NCBI GenBank assembly: GCA_025454405.1
Contig: JALOON010000084.1
Location: forward strand, 29,658 to 93,657
Direction of reading: 5' to 3'
Length of the DNA: 64,000 nucleotides
Source: Oscillatoriaceae cyanobacterium Prado104
GTDB lineage: Bacteria > Cyanobacteriota > Cyanobacteriia > Cyanobacteriales > Microcoleaceae
Position numbers and translations under genes: made by a program. The stretch's first letter is position 1; every line of letters begins with the position of its first letter. Shown here one piece after another: positions 34,719 through 44,439 of this stretch. The notes below the pieces were generated by a model. That model was not told where the DNA came from and did not search any database. It worked only from the letters and a program-made list of their open reading frames with translations.

Positions 34719-36926
34719 CTAACTTTGAATGAGTAGCGAAGACAAATGCGATCGAGCTTTAACATAGCACCTAGCAATTAATAGCGAAGAGTGACACTGC
34801 ACGGCCAATTCATCAGTATACCGCCCCAAAGTTTGGCGTTCCATTCCCCATTCCCGACTCGTACCGGCAATCGTCAAATCGGCATTAGCAGAAGCAGCTA
34901 CCACCGCTTGAATCGGTTCGGCAGCTTCTACAATCGGAATTTCAATGCGCGATCGCACTACCACCGGCAGCCGATCCATCACTCGCTGAAATTCGTAACT
35001 CAGCTCGTTTTGAACTTCACCAGCAATCCTCACCCGCAACACTGTTAAACGGCGTTCCTCGCTATTAATTAACAGTCTCAGAGCCAATTCTAAACCCAGA
35101 TCGTCGTGAATGTTTGCCGCGTAAGGAACTAACAAATTATTCAACTTTTCCCGGCCTCTGTCAGCAAAAATTGCCACATCTACTTTCGCATTTCCCAAAA
35201 TTTGTCCGACGCGCCCTCCCAAACGGTTGCTGCTAAAAGTAGGTCGGTGCCATCCTACTAAAATTAAATCCGCGCGATCGAGTTCCGCAATTTGTGCTGT
35301 TTCTCCGGCTACATCATTAGTAACGCGGACGATCGGATGCACCAATTTTCGGGCTGACGGCATACCCAAACTATCGATTAATTCTGATAGTTTTGAGTGG
35401 CGTTCTTGAATAATCCGATCGGCCTCTGCAGGCGTACTTTCAAAAGCATAATCTTCATCTAATTCTATCAAACTCAGGGGATGAACCACCGCTGACTGCA
35501 AATCTTGACCCTCTTTACTGGCAGGAGATTGCGCCAGCGCTACCGCCAATTGCAGCAAACCTTTTTGCGTGCTGGGATTGGCAACCGGTACTAAAATTCG
35601 ATAAGTTTGCAGCAGTTTTTTTCCTACTATGTCTCCGCCATTTTTAGCTGTTTGCAAATCTTCTAATTCGGCATCATCCGAGTTAACTTCAGAAATATCT
35701 AATCGAATCAGCCGTTTGGGATAAGTCAACTCTAACAGAGGCGAAGTCATAAAAGTTGTTACTAAAGCCATAATTACTAACATTGTAAATAGCAGCGGCG
35801 AAACCACCCCCAGAGACAGACCGATATTCAGTACAATTAACTCAGTCAAACCGCGAGTGTTCATCATCCAACCCAGCGCCGAAGCTTCGCGGTTGCTGAT
35901 GCCGCAAACTCTAGCAGCAGCGTAAGTACCGACATATTTACCGACAATTGCTACTCCCAAAACAGCCGCGCACAGCAGCCACAATTCGGGACTGTTGAGC
36001 AAGCCAATTTCAGTCCGCAAACCACTGTAAGCAAAAAATACTGGCAGCAAGAATATCAGTACAAAATCTTCGGTTTTTTCCGCTAATTCTCTAGTCAGTC
36101 CCGCATTTTTTGGCATGACTGCACCCAGCAAAAATGCGCCGAAAATTAAATGAATGCCGATCCATTCAGTTATTAAGGCAGAGGCTACAACTCCCATATA
36201 AATTCCTGACAGCACTAACTGAGTTAACCTGCCGGTGCGATTGTAATGCTTGGAAAGTCGCTGCAAGAACCAGCGAACTACAGTCAGCATGAAAGCAATG
36301 TAAATTAAAGATTCAACAATAGTTGGCAAAGCACCGACGATCGAATTAGTTCGAGTAACTGCGATCGCTGCTGCTAGCAAACACCAAGCTGTCACGTCAT
36401 CTACCGCGGCACAAGTCAAAGCTAGCGTTCCTAACTTAGTATTTTGCAAGTTATGTTCGGTAATAATCCTCGCCAGTACCGGAAATGCCGTAATTGACAT
36501 CGCTGCTCCCAAAAACAGGGCAAAAGCCGTAAAAGAAACGCTGTTATTTGACACCAACGGATACAGCATCAGTGCTAGCAAGCTTCCTAGCGAAAAAGGC
36601 ACGAGAATGCTGACGTGGGAAGTCAAAATTGCTATATCTAAGTTATTTTTTAGGTATTTGGGATTCAGTTCCAAACCAATTAAAAACATAAAAAATATCA
36701 GACCAACCTCAGACAGTACGTTGAGGAAAGGAACCGCTTCTGCTGGAAAAAGTGCTGCTGCGAAATCTGGCGCTATTAAACCCAATAAAGACGGACCGAG
36801 CATAATTCCGGCGACAATTTCTCCGATGACTTGGGGTTGTTTGATCCAGCGGAAGCCCAAACCGACAAGTCTGGAAAGCGCGATGACAATTAAAACTTCA
36901 ACTAAGACTAAAATGGCGATCGGCAT
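34719..36926 (-). CDS. CPA2 cation:proton antiporter with universal-stress-like C-terminus
   Basis: The 735-residue protein has about 12 membrane helices in its first 400 residues, with the CPA2 features PQVIGEIVAGIMLGPSLLG and FMFLIGLELNPKYL, plus TCAAVDDVTAWCLLA (conserved Asp pair). The cytoplasmic C-terminal half (about 440-735) has two universal-stress-protein-like domains (LVPVANPSTQKGL; LLVPYAANIHDDLGLELALR). CPA2 antiporters exchange Na+ or K+ for protons at the plasma or thylakoid membrane. The soluble domain probably binds a nucleotide or other regulator. A 512-base gap with a purine tract lies upstream. Confidence 0.93.
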   Translation of the reverse strand: MPIAILVLVEVLIVIALSRLVGLGFRWIKQPQVIGEIVAGIMLGPSLLGLIAPDFAAALFPAEAVPFLNVLSEVGLIFFMFLIGLELNPKYLKNNLDIAILTSHVSILVPFSLGSLLALMLYPLVSNNSVSFTAFALFLGAAMSITAFPVLARIITEHNLQNTKLGTLALTCAAVDDVTAWCLLAAAIAVTRTNSIVGALPTIVESLIYIAFMLTVVRWFLQRLSKHYNRTGRLTQLVLSGIYMGVVASALITEWIGIHLIFGAFLLGAVMPKNAGLTRELAEKTEDFVLIFLLPVFFAYSGLRTEIGLLNSPELWLLCAAVLGVAIVGKYVGTYAAARVCGISNREASALGWMMNTRGLTELIVLNIGLSLGVVSPLLFTMLVIMALVTTFMTSPLLELTYPKRLIRLDISEVNSDDAELEDLQTAKNGGDIVGKKLLQTYRILVPVANPSTQKGLLQLAVALAQSPASKEGQDLQSAVVHPLSLIELDEDYAFESTPAEADRIIQERHSKLSELIDSLGMPSARKLVHPIVRVTNDVAGETAQIAELDRADLILVGWHRPTFSSNRLGGRVGQILGNAKVDVAIFADRGREKLNNLLVPYAANIHDDLGLELALRLLINSEERRLTVLRVRIAGEVQNELSYEFQRVMDRLPVVVRSRIEIPIVEAAEPIQAVVAASANADLTIAGTSREWGMERQTLGRYTDELAVQCHSSLLIARCYVKARSHLSSLLIQS

Positions 36927-36934
36927 GGTATTTA

Positions 36935-37003
36935 ATGAAGGAAGAAGGAAGAAGGAAGAAGGAAGAAGGAAGAGGGAAGAAGGAAGAGGGAAGAAGGAAG
37001 AGA
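36935..37003 (+). repeat. Polypurine GAAGGAA tract
   Basis: GAAGGAAGAAGGAAGAGGGA-type units run for about 70 bases between the antiporter and rpsB genes. It is the purine-strand counterpart of the pyrimidine tracts at 8575-8622 and 47352-47458. The rest of the 36927-37438 gap carries the rpsB leader. Confidence 0.85.
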
Positions 37004-37349
37004 GTATAGGGGGGAAGGTAACAGGGACAAGGATTTAGTTATCTGTGAAGTAAGGAATCAAGAAAAAAGAGTGAGTTATCCTTTTTCTGTCAAGGCGAAC
37101 GCTGCAATCGGAGTGTCTATTTCTTATCGTTTGTGAATCAGTCCAACAGGACTCGCGCATCAACTGAGCAATTGTCTCACAGGCTAACAAAAACACTGGA
37201 AATAATAAATCTTGATTTTAGTTTTGAGGGAACTGTTGCCCTCTAAGCTAGCGAGTGCGGGTACTTTCCCCATCGCTGCGATCGCCCTTTCGAGTTGTCA
37301 GACAAAGCAGCGCGTACTGTGATAAGCTAGTGAAGTTGTTTAAATTCGC

Positions 37350-37393
37350 ACATCCGGGTTTTCGGGTGTTTCCCAGGCTCAAACCCTGAGAAA
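37350..37393 (+). promoter_or_regulatory. Two hairpins in the rpsB leader
   Basis: ACATCCG/CGGGTGT (37350-37369) and TTTCCCAGG/CCTGAGAAA (37369-37393) form adjacent stems in the rpsB 5' untranslated region, about 45-90 bases before its ATG. Ribosomal protein S2 binds its own leader in many bacteria, so these hairpins are candidates for that feedback. Confidence 0.4.
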
Positions 37394-37438
37394 TACGACT
37401 GGATGGAGGATTAACCCGAATCAGGAGTTAAAAATACA

Positions 37439-38257
37439 ATGCCAGTAGTCAGTTTGGCTCAAATGTTAGAGTCAGGGGTTCACTTCGGACACCAAACGCG
37501 CCGGTGGAACCCGAAAATGTCTCCCTACATTTTTACAGAGCGCAACGGAGTTCATATCATCGACCTCGTGCAAACCGCTCAGCTCATGGAAGACGCTTAC
37601 GATTACATGAAAGTAGCCTCCGAAAAAGGCAAAAAGTTTCTGTTCGTGGGTACTAAGCGTCAAGCTGCCGGTATTGTAGCGCAAGAAGCCCAACGCTGCG
37701 GCGCTTACTACGTCAACCAGCGCTGGCTGGGGGGAATGCTCACCAACTGGACGACGATTAAATCGCGGGTAGAACGCCTCAAAGATTTGGAGCGTCGCGA
37801 GGAAACAGGCGCTCTCGATTTGCTCCCGAAAAAAGAAGCTTCGGTGCTGCGCCGGGAAATGGTCAAGCTCCAAAAATATCTGGGCGGGATTAAATCAATG
37901 CGCCGCATTCCTGACGGAGTGGTGCTGGTAGACCAGCGCCGGGAGTATAATGCGGTGTTGGAATGCCAAAAATTGGGAATTCCAATCGTGTCTTTGCTGG
38001 ACACAAATTGCGATCCCGACTTGGTGGATATTCCGATCCCAGCTAACGATGATGCCATTCGGTCAATTAAGCTAATAGTGGGCAAGTTGGCTGATGCCAT
38101 CTACGAAGGCCGTCACGGTCAGCTTGAAAGCGACGCCGAGGAATACGAAGATTACGAAGGTGCTTACGACAGCGGTGAAGACGAGGGCGAAATCGAAGGA
38201 TTAGACGATTCCGAAGATGTATATCCCGACGACGAGGAAGGGGACGCCGACGAATAA
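37439..38257 (+). CDS. rpsB: 30S ribosomal protein S2
   Basis: The 272-residue protein begins MPVVSLAQMLESGVHFGHQT and has RWNPKMSPYIFTERNGVHII and RWLGGMLTNW, all classic S2 segments. It is a core small-subunit protein needed for S1 binding and subunit stability. An acidic extension at the C-terminus (about residues 225-272, Glu/Asp/Tyr-rich) is longer than in enteric bacteria, as often in cyanobacteria. The tsf gene follows 230 bases downstream, the standard rpsB-tsf arrangement. Confidence 0.98.
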   Translation: MPVVSLAQMLESGVHFGHQTRRWNPKMSPYIFTERNGVHIIDLVQTAQLMEDAYDYMKVASEKGKKFLFVGTKRQAAGIVAQEAQRCGAYYVNQRWLGGMLTNWTTIKSRVERLKDLERREETGALDLLPKKEASVLRREMVKLQKYLGGIKSMRRIPDGVVLVDQRREYNAVLECQKLGIPIVSLLDTNCDPDLVDIPIPANDDAIRSIKLIVGKLADAIYEGRHGQLESDAEEYEDYEGAYDSGEDEGEIEGLDDSEDVYPDDEEGDADE

Positions 38258-38487
38258 ATCGATCGATTTTAGATTTGAGATTGTAGATTGGGGAGCGAGC
38301 ATTGATGGTTGGTGATTGACGATTTGAGTGACCGATCGATTGTGATTTGAAGTTTGCCGATAATTGCACGATCGTCATTATTTACAAATCGAACTTGAAT
38401 CAAACATCTTAAAAAAATCCCCGCTCCAAAATCTAAAATCTCAAATAGCATGACTAACAACTAATTCTGATTGGGAACTGAGAGAAG

Positions 38488-39147
38488 ATGGCGGACATAT
38501 CTGCAAAACTTGTGAAAGAACTCCGCGACAAAACAGGCGCGGGCATGATGGACTGCAAAAAAGCCCTTACCGCAAATGAAGGCGATTTAGATAAATCAAT
38601 TGAATGGCTGCGCAAAAAAGGTTTGGCTGGGGCCGACAAAAAAGCGGGACGAGTTGCCTCTGAAGGACTTGTAGGCAGCTACATTCACACCGGCGGGCGC
38701 GTCGGGGTACTGGTGGAAGTTAATTGCGAAACTGATTTTGTGGCGCGCCGCGAAGAGTTTCAAAATTTGGTGCGGAATGTTGCCATGCAAATCGCAGCTT
38801 GTCCGAACGTGGAATACGTGAAAGTTGAAGATATCCCAGCCGAAGTTGTCGAAAGAGAAAAGGCCATTGAAATGGGCAAGGACGATTTGGGCAACAAGCC
38901 GCAAAATATCAAGGAAAAAATCGTTCAAGGGCGGATTGACAAGCGCTTGAAAGAGCTATCTTTGATGGATCAGCCTTTTATAAGAGATCAGAATATCTCC
39001 GTGGAAGAGTTGATAAAACAAACGATCGCCCAATTAGGAGAAAATGTTCAAGTCCGCCGCTTCGTGCGTTTTGTATTGGGCGAAGGCATTGAAAAAGTAG
39101 AATCTAACTTTGCTGATGAAGTAGCAGCGCAAATGGGCGGCCAATAA
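38488..39147 (+). CDS. tsf: Elongation factor Ts
   Basis: The 219-residue protein starts MADISAKLVKELRDKTGAGM and has MDCKKAL and the core segment VEVNCETDFVARREEF. It exchanges GDP for GTP on EF-Tu. The length is that of the compact cyanobacterial/chloroplast form, shorter than E. coli EF-Ts. A GAGAGAAG ribosome site precedes the ATG. It follows rpsB and probably shares its transcript in part. Confidence 0.98.
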   Translation: MADISAKLVKELRDKTGAGMMDCKKALTANEGDLDKSIEWLRKKGLAGADKKAGRVASEGLVGSYIHTGGRVGVLVEVNCETDFVARREEFQNLVRNVAMQIAACPNVEYVKVEDIPAEVVEREKAIEMGKDDLGNKPQNIKEKIVQGRIDKRLKELSLMDQPFIRDQNISVEELIKQTIAQLGENVQVRRFVRFVLGEGIEKVESNFADEVAAQMGGQ

Positions 39148-39179
39148 TCAAAAATTAAGTTTGAGACAAGACTCTATTT

Positions 39180-39203
39180 GTAGGGTGCGCACTGCGCACC
39201 TTA
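39180..39203. repeat. Solo GTGCGCACTGCGCAC repeat
   Basis: A single copy of the repeat expanded at 7181-7271 lies after tsf. Further copies, with slight differences, occur at 45976-46000, 46018-46043 and 56755-56778. Confidence 0.75.
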
Positions 39204-39421
39204 TTCGATTTTAGATTTTAAATTTTAGATTTGAGATGCGATCGTTTAAGATTTGAATTTTAAAATGTGAGATCGGATAATTACTAACTTAAGAGTCGAA
39301 AAATATCTAAAAATTTATCTGCGTTTATCTGCGTTTATCTGCTGCAATCTGCGGTTTTCCACAAGATATTAAGATCGAGTCAAGTTTTTTATATTTAATT
39401 GAATTAAAGCGGAGAAATCTA

Positions 39422-40264
39422 GTGGCCACAAGAGAGCGAATAGAGCAAGATTTAGCAGCACTTGCCGAGGCACTCGCCGCCTTGAATTTAGAGTTTCGCA
39501 GTGCTTACGAAGGTTATTTGAGTGCTTTGGGACAAGCAGTGAAGCAACAATTAATTTTGGCTGGCTACCACATTTGCACGCAAGCAGCGCCGGAAGCATT
39601 TCTCCAACTTTCTTTCGACAGGCGGCAAAATTTGCAGCAATCTTTGCGACTTTTGGCAACAGGAACTAGAGAAAAACTCCGCTCGCTCATGAGTGAAACT
39701 AACGAAGAGAAAGAAAGTGCAGAAGAAGTTGAATCGCCGGCGGATAACGATCGAGTGCAGGCGGAAAATTACCTGCTATCAATTGCCAATTCCCCCGAAA
39801 GTTTGGCGCGCTGGCAAGATAGTGTCGAACGGGCGATCGCTAATATTATTAAAATGCTTTCTCGCGATGCAAATCGCGTGCTCCAACAGTCGGGAATCGT
39901 GCCGAGACAACTGCCAGAACCTGTTTTAGAAGCAGCTTCTCAAGCTGAACCCTCCGGCGAGGGCGGCGTGGCCGGACAGCCGAATATATTGAGTTTAATT
40001 GTTGAAACTGATGTTTCTTCTGTTTCTTCGGAATCGGAAAACTTGTTAGAAACACCAACTAATACGGCTATGCACGTTACAGCTATTAAGCTGCGATTGT
40101 CAGAAATAGAGTTTGCTGATGCTAACATTTCGGTTTGGCGGCAGCAAATTCGCAATTTGTCTCTACGGTTAAATTCGATCGGGCGCGATTATCAGAAAAA
40201 ACGCCGGGAATTAGCTGTGGTGGAAGCAGAGTCGGCATGGCGATCGAGTTGGTTTGAAGATTAG
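39422..40264 (+). CDS. Hypothetical helical protein between tsf and recG
   Basis: GTG at 39422 starts a 280-residue, strongly helical protein (RERIEQDLAALAEALAALNL; YEGYLSALGQAVKQQLILAG). Its C-terminus is charged and coiled-coil-like (VTAIKLRLSEIEFADANISV; DYQKKRRELAVVEAESAW). An acidic, low-complexity linker lies in the middle. No signal peptide or enzyme motif is visible. Its position before recG suggests a conserved cyanobacterial neighbour, but the function is unknown. Confidence 0.75.
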   Translation: MATRERIEQDLAALAEALAALNLEFRSAYEGYLSALGQAVKQQLILAGYHICTQAAPEAFLQLSFDRRQNLQQSLRLLATGTREKLRSLMSETNEEKESAEEVESPADNDRVQAENYLLSIANSPESLARWQDSVERAIANIIKMLSRDANRVLQQSGIVPRQLPEPVLEAASQAEPSGEGGVAGQPNILSLIVETDVSSVSSESENLLETPTNTAMHVTAIKLRLSEIEFADANISVWRQQIRNLSLRLNSIGRDYQKKRRELAVVEAESAWRSSWFED

Positions 40265-40361
40265 TTGTTCGGGAGTTTTGAGTTTTGAGTTTTGAGTTTT
40301 GAGTTGATAGTCGATAGATTGAGAGTTGAGAGTTGATAGTTGATAGCTGATAATTGACTAA

Positions 40362-40433
40362 TAGACATCTGGCTCTCATTAGGTTGTTGCCCTTATGGGG
40401 CAAGGCTTCCACAATCTTTTTACCAGATGTCTA
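40362..40433. mobile_element. 72-bp inverted-repeat element
   Basis: Perfect 11-bp ends TAGACATCTGG (40362-40372) and CCAGATGTCTA (40423-40433) enclose 50 bases. It abuts the next element, which seems to have inserted at its right end. Confidence 0.7.
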
Positions 40434-40435
40434 AT

Positions 40436-40576
40436 CGGAACTTACCCCCGGAGGGGGTAGTTTCGGTGGCTGTATTCTTTGAGCTGTATTAGTTTTAGCC
40501 ATTTGGCAGTGACAATTGTGTAGCCATGTAGTAATGGTTTCATAAGAAATGAATTTCGTGCGGGGGGTAAGTTCCG
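40436..40576. mobile_element. 141-bp inverted-repeat element with 6-bp target duplication
   Basis: Perfect 14-bp ends CGGAACTTACCCCC (40436-40449) and GGGGGTAAGTTCCG (40563-40576) are flanked by TCTAAT on both sides (40430-40435 and 40577-40582). It carries no protein. This is the form of a MITE or IS-derived element, inserted into the end of the adjacent 72-bp element. Confidence 0.85.
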
Positions 40577-40667
40577 TCTAATGACTGATGACTGATGACT
40601 AATTACTAATTGCTCGTGTAAAATAAATCTAAAATCTAAAATCTAAAATCTAAAATCTAAAATCGAT

Positions 40668-43148
40668 ATGAGTAATTACGAACCAGAATGGCAGCGGTGG
40701 CAAAAAGCCCTTTCAGTAGAAGCCGATCGCGGTTTTAACGACATCCAAGGGAGTCAATACCGCTTTAGCGAATTTCTCGCCCTCAGCTTGAGACAACTCG
40801 CTGCTGCGGCACCGAATAATTGGCGCGATCGATCCCGACAACTAGCGGCAGAATTTGACCTCTATCCCGAGAAAGATATCGAAGAACGCCGTTTTTTAAT
40901 CGCACAAACCAGCGGTTTTATAACGCAAATGCAGCGAATTTGGGAAACGGAAAATACGCAACAAATCAACAACTATCAAGCTTCCGAGGCGTCAATTGCT
41001 ACTCCCAAAACCGCACCGCTGAATTCAGCACCCGCACCGTTAAGCCTCACTTTAGACCAAGCTTTGACCCGCGTTACCGGCATCGGTCCGGCCAACGGCA
41101 ATCGCTTGGCAAAATTGGGTTTGTACACCGTACACGACCTGCTTTATTACTATCCTCGCAACCACATTGACTACGCAAAACAAGTACAGATTCGCGATTT
41201 AGTAGCAGGAGAAACTGTTACTTTAGTAGCCGAAGTAAAACGGTGCAATTGTTTTTCCAGTCCGAAAAATAAGAAACTCACAATATTAGAAGTAATCTTA
41301 AAAGACCGCACCGGGCAAATTAAACTCAGCCGTTTTTTTGCGGGACCTCGCTACAGCAATCGCGGCTGGCAAGAACATAAAAAACGCGAATACTGTCAGG
41401 GCGCGATCCTGGCAGCTTCGGGATTGGTGAAGCAAAACAAATACGGGATTACTTTAGAAAATCCCGAATTAGAAGTATTGGATGATTCCGGAAGTACGAT
41501 CGAATCTATGAAAGTCGGTCGGGTGATACCGGTTTACCCGCTGACGGATGGCGTGGATGCGGGTATAGTGAGGCGGGGAATTGTGGCTGTGACGCCCGCC
41601 ACCAAACTGCTGCCGGAATCTCTGCCCGAAGATTTGCGCGAAAAATATGGTTTGATGGGAATAGCGGATGCCGTTACTAACATTCATTTTCCGCTCGATC
41701 GAGACTGTTTGGCAGCCGCCCGCCGCCGCTTAGTTTTTGATGAGTTTTTCTACTTGCAATTGGGACTTTTGCAGCGCCGGCAAGCGCAAAAAAAAGCTCA
41801 AGCTAGCGCCATTTTGATGCCCAAGGGCAAGTTAATCGAACATTTTTATGAAATATTGCCTTTTGCTTTAACTAACGCCCAACAAAGAGTAATTAACGAC
41901 ATTTTAAACGATTTAGCATCGCCGGAACCGATGAATAGATTGGTGCAGGGCGATGTCGGTGCGGGAAAAACCGTAGTAGCTGTGGTGGCGATGCTAGCAG
42001 CAATTCAATCCGGCTATCAAGCAGCATTAATGGCACCGACGGAAGTTTTGGCAGAACAGCATTATCGCAAATTGGTAGGCTGGTTTAATTTGATGCACTT
42101 GCCAGTGGAACTGTTAACTGGTTCGACAAAAATAGCCAAGCGTCGGGAAATTCACAGCCAGTTAGAAACGGGAGAATTGCCTGTTTTGGTGGGAACTCAC
42201 GCGCTGATTCAAGATACTGTAAACTTTTATAAATTGGGTTTGGCAGTCATTGACGAACAGCACCGATTCGGCGTACAGCAGCGGGCAAAATTGCAGCAAA
42301 AAGGCGAATCTCCTCATGTATTAACGATGACAGCGACTCCGATTCCCCGCACTTTGGCGCTGACTTTGCACGGCGATTTAGATGTCAGTCAAATTGACGA
42401 ATTGCCGCCGGGAAGGCAGGCGATTCAAACAACTGTTTTGTCTTCCAAAGAACGCAGTCAAGCTTACGATTTAATCCGGCGGGAAGTGGCTAGCGGGCGT
42501 CAGGTTTATGTAGTGTTGCCGCTGGTGGAAGAGTCAGAAAAATTGGACGTGCGATCGGCCATTGAGGAACAAGAAAAACTGCAAGCTAGCGTGTTTCCTG
42601 AGTTTAAGGTGGGTTTGCTGCACGGCAGGATGAGCAGCGCCGATAAAGACGATGCAATTACTAAGTTTCGGGACAAAGAAACGGATATTTTAGTATCTAC
42701 TACGGTGGTAGAAGTTGGGGTAGATGTGCCGAATGCCACGGTGATGTTGATTGAAAATGCCGAGCGTTTTGGATTGTCGCAGTTGCACCAATTGCGAGGG
42801 AGAGTCGGGCGGGGCAGCAGCCGTTCTTATTGTTTGTTAATGCCCGGTTCTAAAGCAACGGAAGCAATGCAAAGAATGAAGGTTTTAGAACAATCTCAAG
42901 ATGGTTTTTTTATTGCGGAAATGGACATGAGATTGCGCGGGCCGGGTCAGGTTTTGGGTACTCGGCAATCGGGTTTGCCGGATTTTGCTTTGGCGAGTTT
43001 GGTAGAGGATCGGGAGGTTTTGGAGTTGGCGAGAGAAGCAGCGCAAATGGTAATTGATAGCGATGAAAGTTTGGATGTTTGGCCTGTGGTGCGGGATGAG
43101 TTGGAACGGCGATATCAGCGGATGATGAGCGGGTCTATTTTAACTTAG
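40668..43148 (+). CDS. recG: ATP-dependent DNA helicase RecG
   Basis: The 826-residue protein has a cyanobacterial N-terminal extension, a wedge/OB domain (LTRVTGIGPANGNRLAKLGL) and the helicase core: Walker A GDVGAGKTVV, the DEQHRFG box, TATPIPRT and QLRGRVGRG. RecG remodels stalled replication forks and Holliday junctions. A TAAAATC heptamer run (40628-40665) sits just before the ATG. The length fits cyanobacterial RecG. Confidence 0.97.
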   Translation: MSNYEPEWQRWQKALSVEADRGFNDIQGSQYRFSEFLALSLRQLAAAAPNNWRDRSRQLAAEFDLYPEKDIEERRFLIAQTSGFITQMQRIWETENTQQINNYQASEASIATPKTAPLNSAPAPLSLTLDQALTRVTGIGPANGNRLAKLGLYTVHDLLYYYPRNHIDYAKQVQIRDLVAGETVTLVAEVKRCNCFSSPKNKKLTILEVILKDRTGQIKLSRFFAGPRYSNRGWQEHKKREYCQGAILAASGLVKQNKYGITLENPELEVLDDSGSTIESMKVGRVIPVYPLTDGVDAGIVRRGIVAVTPATKLLPESLPEDLREKYGLMGIADAVTNIHFPLDRDCLAAARRRLVFDEFFYLQLGLLQRRQAQKKAQASAILMPKGKLIEHFYEILPFALTNAQQRVINDILNDLASPEPMNRLVQGDVGAGKTVVAVVAMLAAIQSGYQAALMAPTEVLAEQHYRKLVGWFNLMHLPVELLTGSTKIAKRREIHSQLETGELPVLVGTHALIQDTVNFYKLGLAVIDEQHRFGVQQRAKLQQKGESPHVLTMTATPIPRTLALTLHGDLDVSQIDELPPGRQAIQTTVLSSKERSQAYDLIRREVASGRQVYVVLPLVEESEKLDVRSAIEEQEKLQASVFPEFKVGLLHGRMSSADKDDAITKFRDKETDILVSTTVVEVGVDVPNATVMLIENAERFGLSQLHQLRGRVGRGSSRSYCLLMPGSKATEAMQRMKVLEQSQDGFFIAEMDMRLRGPGQVLGTRQSGLPDFALASLVEDREVLELAREAAQMVIDSDESLDVWPVVRDELERRYQRMMSGSILT

Positions 43149-43309
43149 TTATGAGTTATGAGTCATCAGTCATTAGTCATCAGGATCGACCATCAGTCAT
43201 TAGTCATTAGTTAGCAGCTTTTTGCGGACTCGCATTCCACACTACGAACCGTTTTGATTGCTGGTAATCGATCGCACATAATATGAAAAACTAAATTCTG
43301 AATTTTGGC

Positions 43310-44383
43310 ATGAGTTATGTATTGGGTATCGACGGCGGCGGCACGAAAACTGTTTGCGTTTTAATGGACGAAAATCAAATTATTTTTGGGCGCGGCGAAG
43401 CAGGACCGTCAAATTATCAAACTCTAGGAATCGAGGCAACAAAACAATCGATTCAACAGGCAATCGACCGATCGATTTCATCCGCTAATATTGCACGGGA
43501 TGACTTGAATATCGCAGCAATTTGTCTGGGCTTGGCTGGTGTCGGCCGCCCCAAAGATCTAGAAATCGTGCAAAATTTAGTACAAGATTTGCACTTTACC
43601 AAAAGTTTACCAGCAGAGCGATCGACCCAAACTCAAAATACAACTACAGCGGATTGTGCGGGAGCGAGGTATATTTTTTACTCCCCCCAACCAGGGCGGG
43701 CAGGGCAGGGCCCCTTGTCGGGGGGGAGTGTACTTGATAAACCTGCAATCTGCTGTATTTGCAGCGACAGCGAGCTCGCCCTTGTTGGCGGCATCGGTTA
43801 TCCTACTGGCATCGCCGTCATTGCAGGCACCGGATCGATTGTTTTCGGGCAAAACAGCCGAGGAAAAACCAAGCGAGTCGGCGGTTGGGGATATCTTTTA
43901 GGCGATGAAGGCAGTGGCAGCAACATTGCAATTCGCGGTTTGCAAGCTGCTTTAAAATTTCACGACGGACGCGGAGAATTTACTACCCTGGCCGCCAAGT
44001 TTCAAGAAAATTTATGTCTGAATCATCTTGAAGAATTGATAGAAATAGTGTACAGAAGCGGTTGGGGAGTGAAAGAAATTGCAGCTTTAGCACCGATAGT
44101 CGATCGAGCGGCGGCAGAGGGCGATCGAGTGGCAGATGCTATAATAAATAATGCAGTGGCAGAATTAACATTAGCAACAAAAATAGCGATTTCAGAACTA
44201 TTTAGCCAGACCGAAGAATTTGAGATTGTTACAATCGGAGGTGTGTGGAACGGCGCAGCAAATTGTCGGGGTCGTTTTGCAAGTCAGATCGGAGCGATCG
44301 CGCCGAATGCTAAAGTAATTTTACCCAGACACGAACCCGCTTTTGGTGCTGGATTGCTAGCTTTAAAAGCAGTTCGAGGTTGA
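43310..44383 (+). CDS. BadF/BadG-type ATPase, N-acetylglucosamine-kinase-like, with an in-frame MITE insertion
   Basis: The 357-residue protein has the phosphate-binding start GIDGGGTKT, ICLGLAG and VIAGTGSIVFG, features of N-acetylglucosamine kinase-like members of the BadF family. These phosphorylate amino sugars with ATP. A 111-bp element with TACAGC/CTGTA ends (43645-43757) sits in frame after codon 111. It adds about 37 residues (ARYIFYSPQPGRAGQG is inside it) between the first and second lobe regions. Removing it joins TT to ICSDSELALVGG, the usual family sequence. The active-site residues on both sides are intact, so whether the protein still works is open. Confidence 0.9.
   Translation: MSYVLGIDGGGTKTVCVLMDENQIIFGRGEAGPSNYQTLGIEATKQSIQQAIDRSISSANIARDDLNIAAICLGLAGVGRPKDLEIVQNLVQDLHFTKSLPAERSTQTQNTTTADCAGARYIFYSPQPGRAGQGPLSGGSVLDKPAICCICSDSELALVGGIGYPTGIAVIAGTGSIVFGQNSRGKTKRVGGWGYLLGDEGSGSNIAIRGLQAALKFHDGRGEFTTLAAKFQENLCLNHLEELIEIVYRSGWGVKEIAALAPIVDRAAAEGDRVADAIINNAVAELTLATKIAISELFSQTEEFEIVTIGGVWNGAANCRGRFASQIGAIAPNAKVILPRHEPAFGAGLLALKAVRG
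43645..43757. mobile_element. In-frame 111-bp TA-flanked inverted-repeat element (MITE)
   Basis: Ends TACAGCGGATTG (43645-43656) and CAATCTGCTGTA (43746-43757) are inverted repeats with one mismatch. A CTCCCCCC/GGGGGGAG hairpin is inside. With TA as target duplication the net insertion is 111 bp, a multiple of three, and it contains no stop in the gene frame. Confidence 0.85.
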
Positions 44384-44439
44384 CAGTTGATTGGGAACTC
44401 AAAATACAGGCGATCGAAATGTACCTGGGGATTGCTGTT

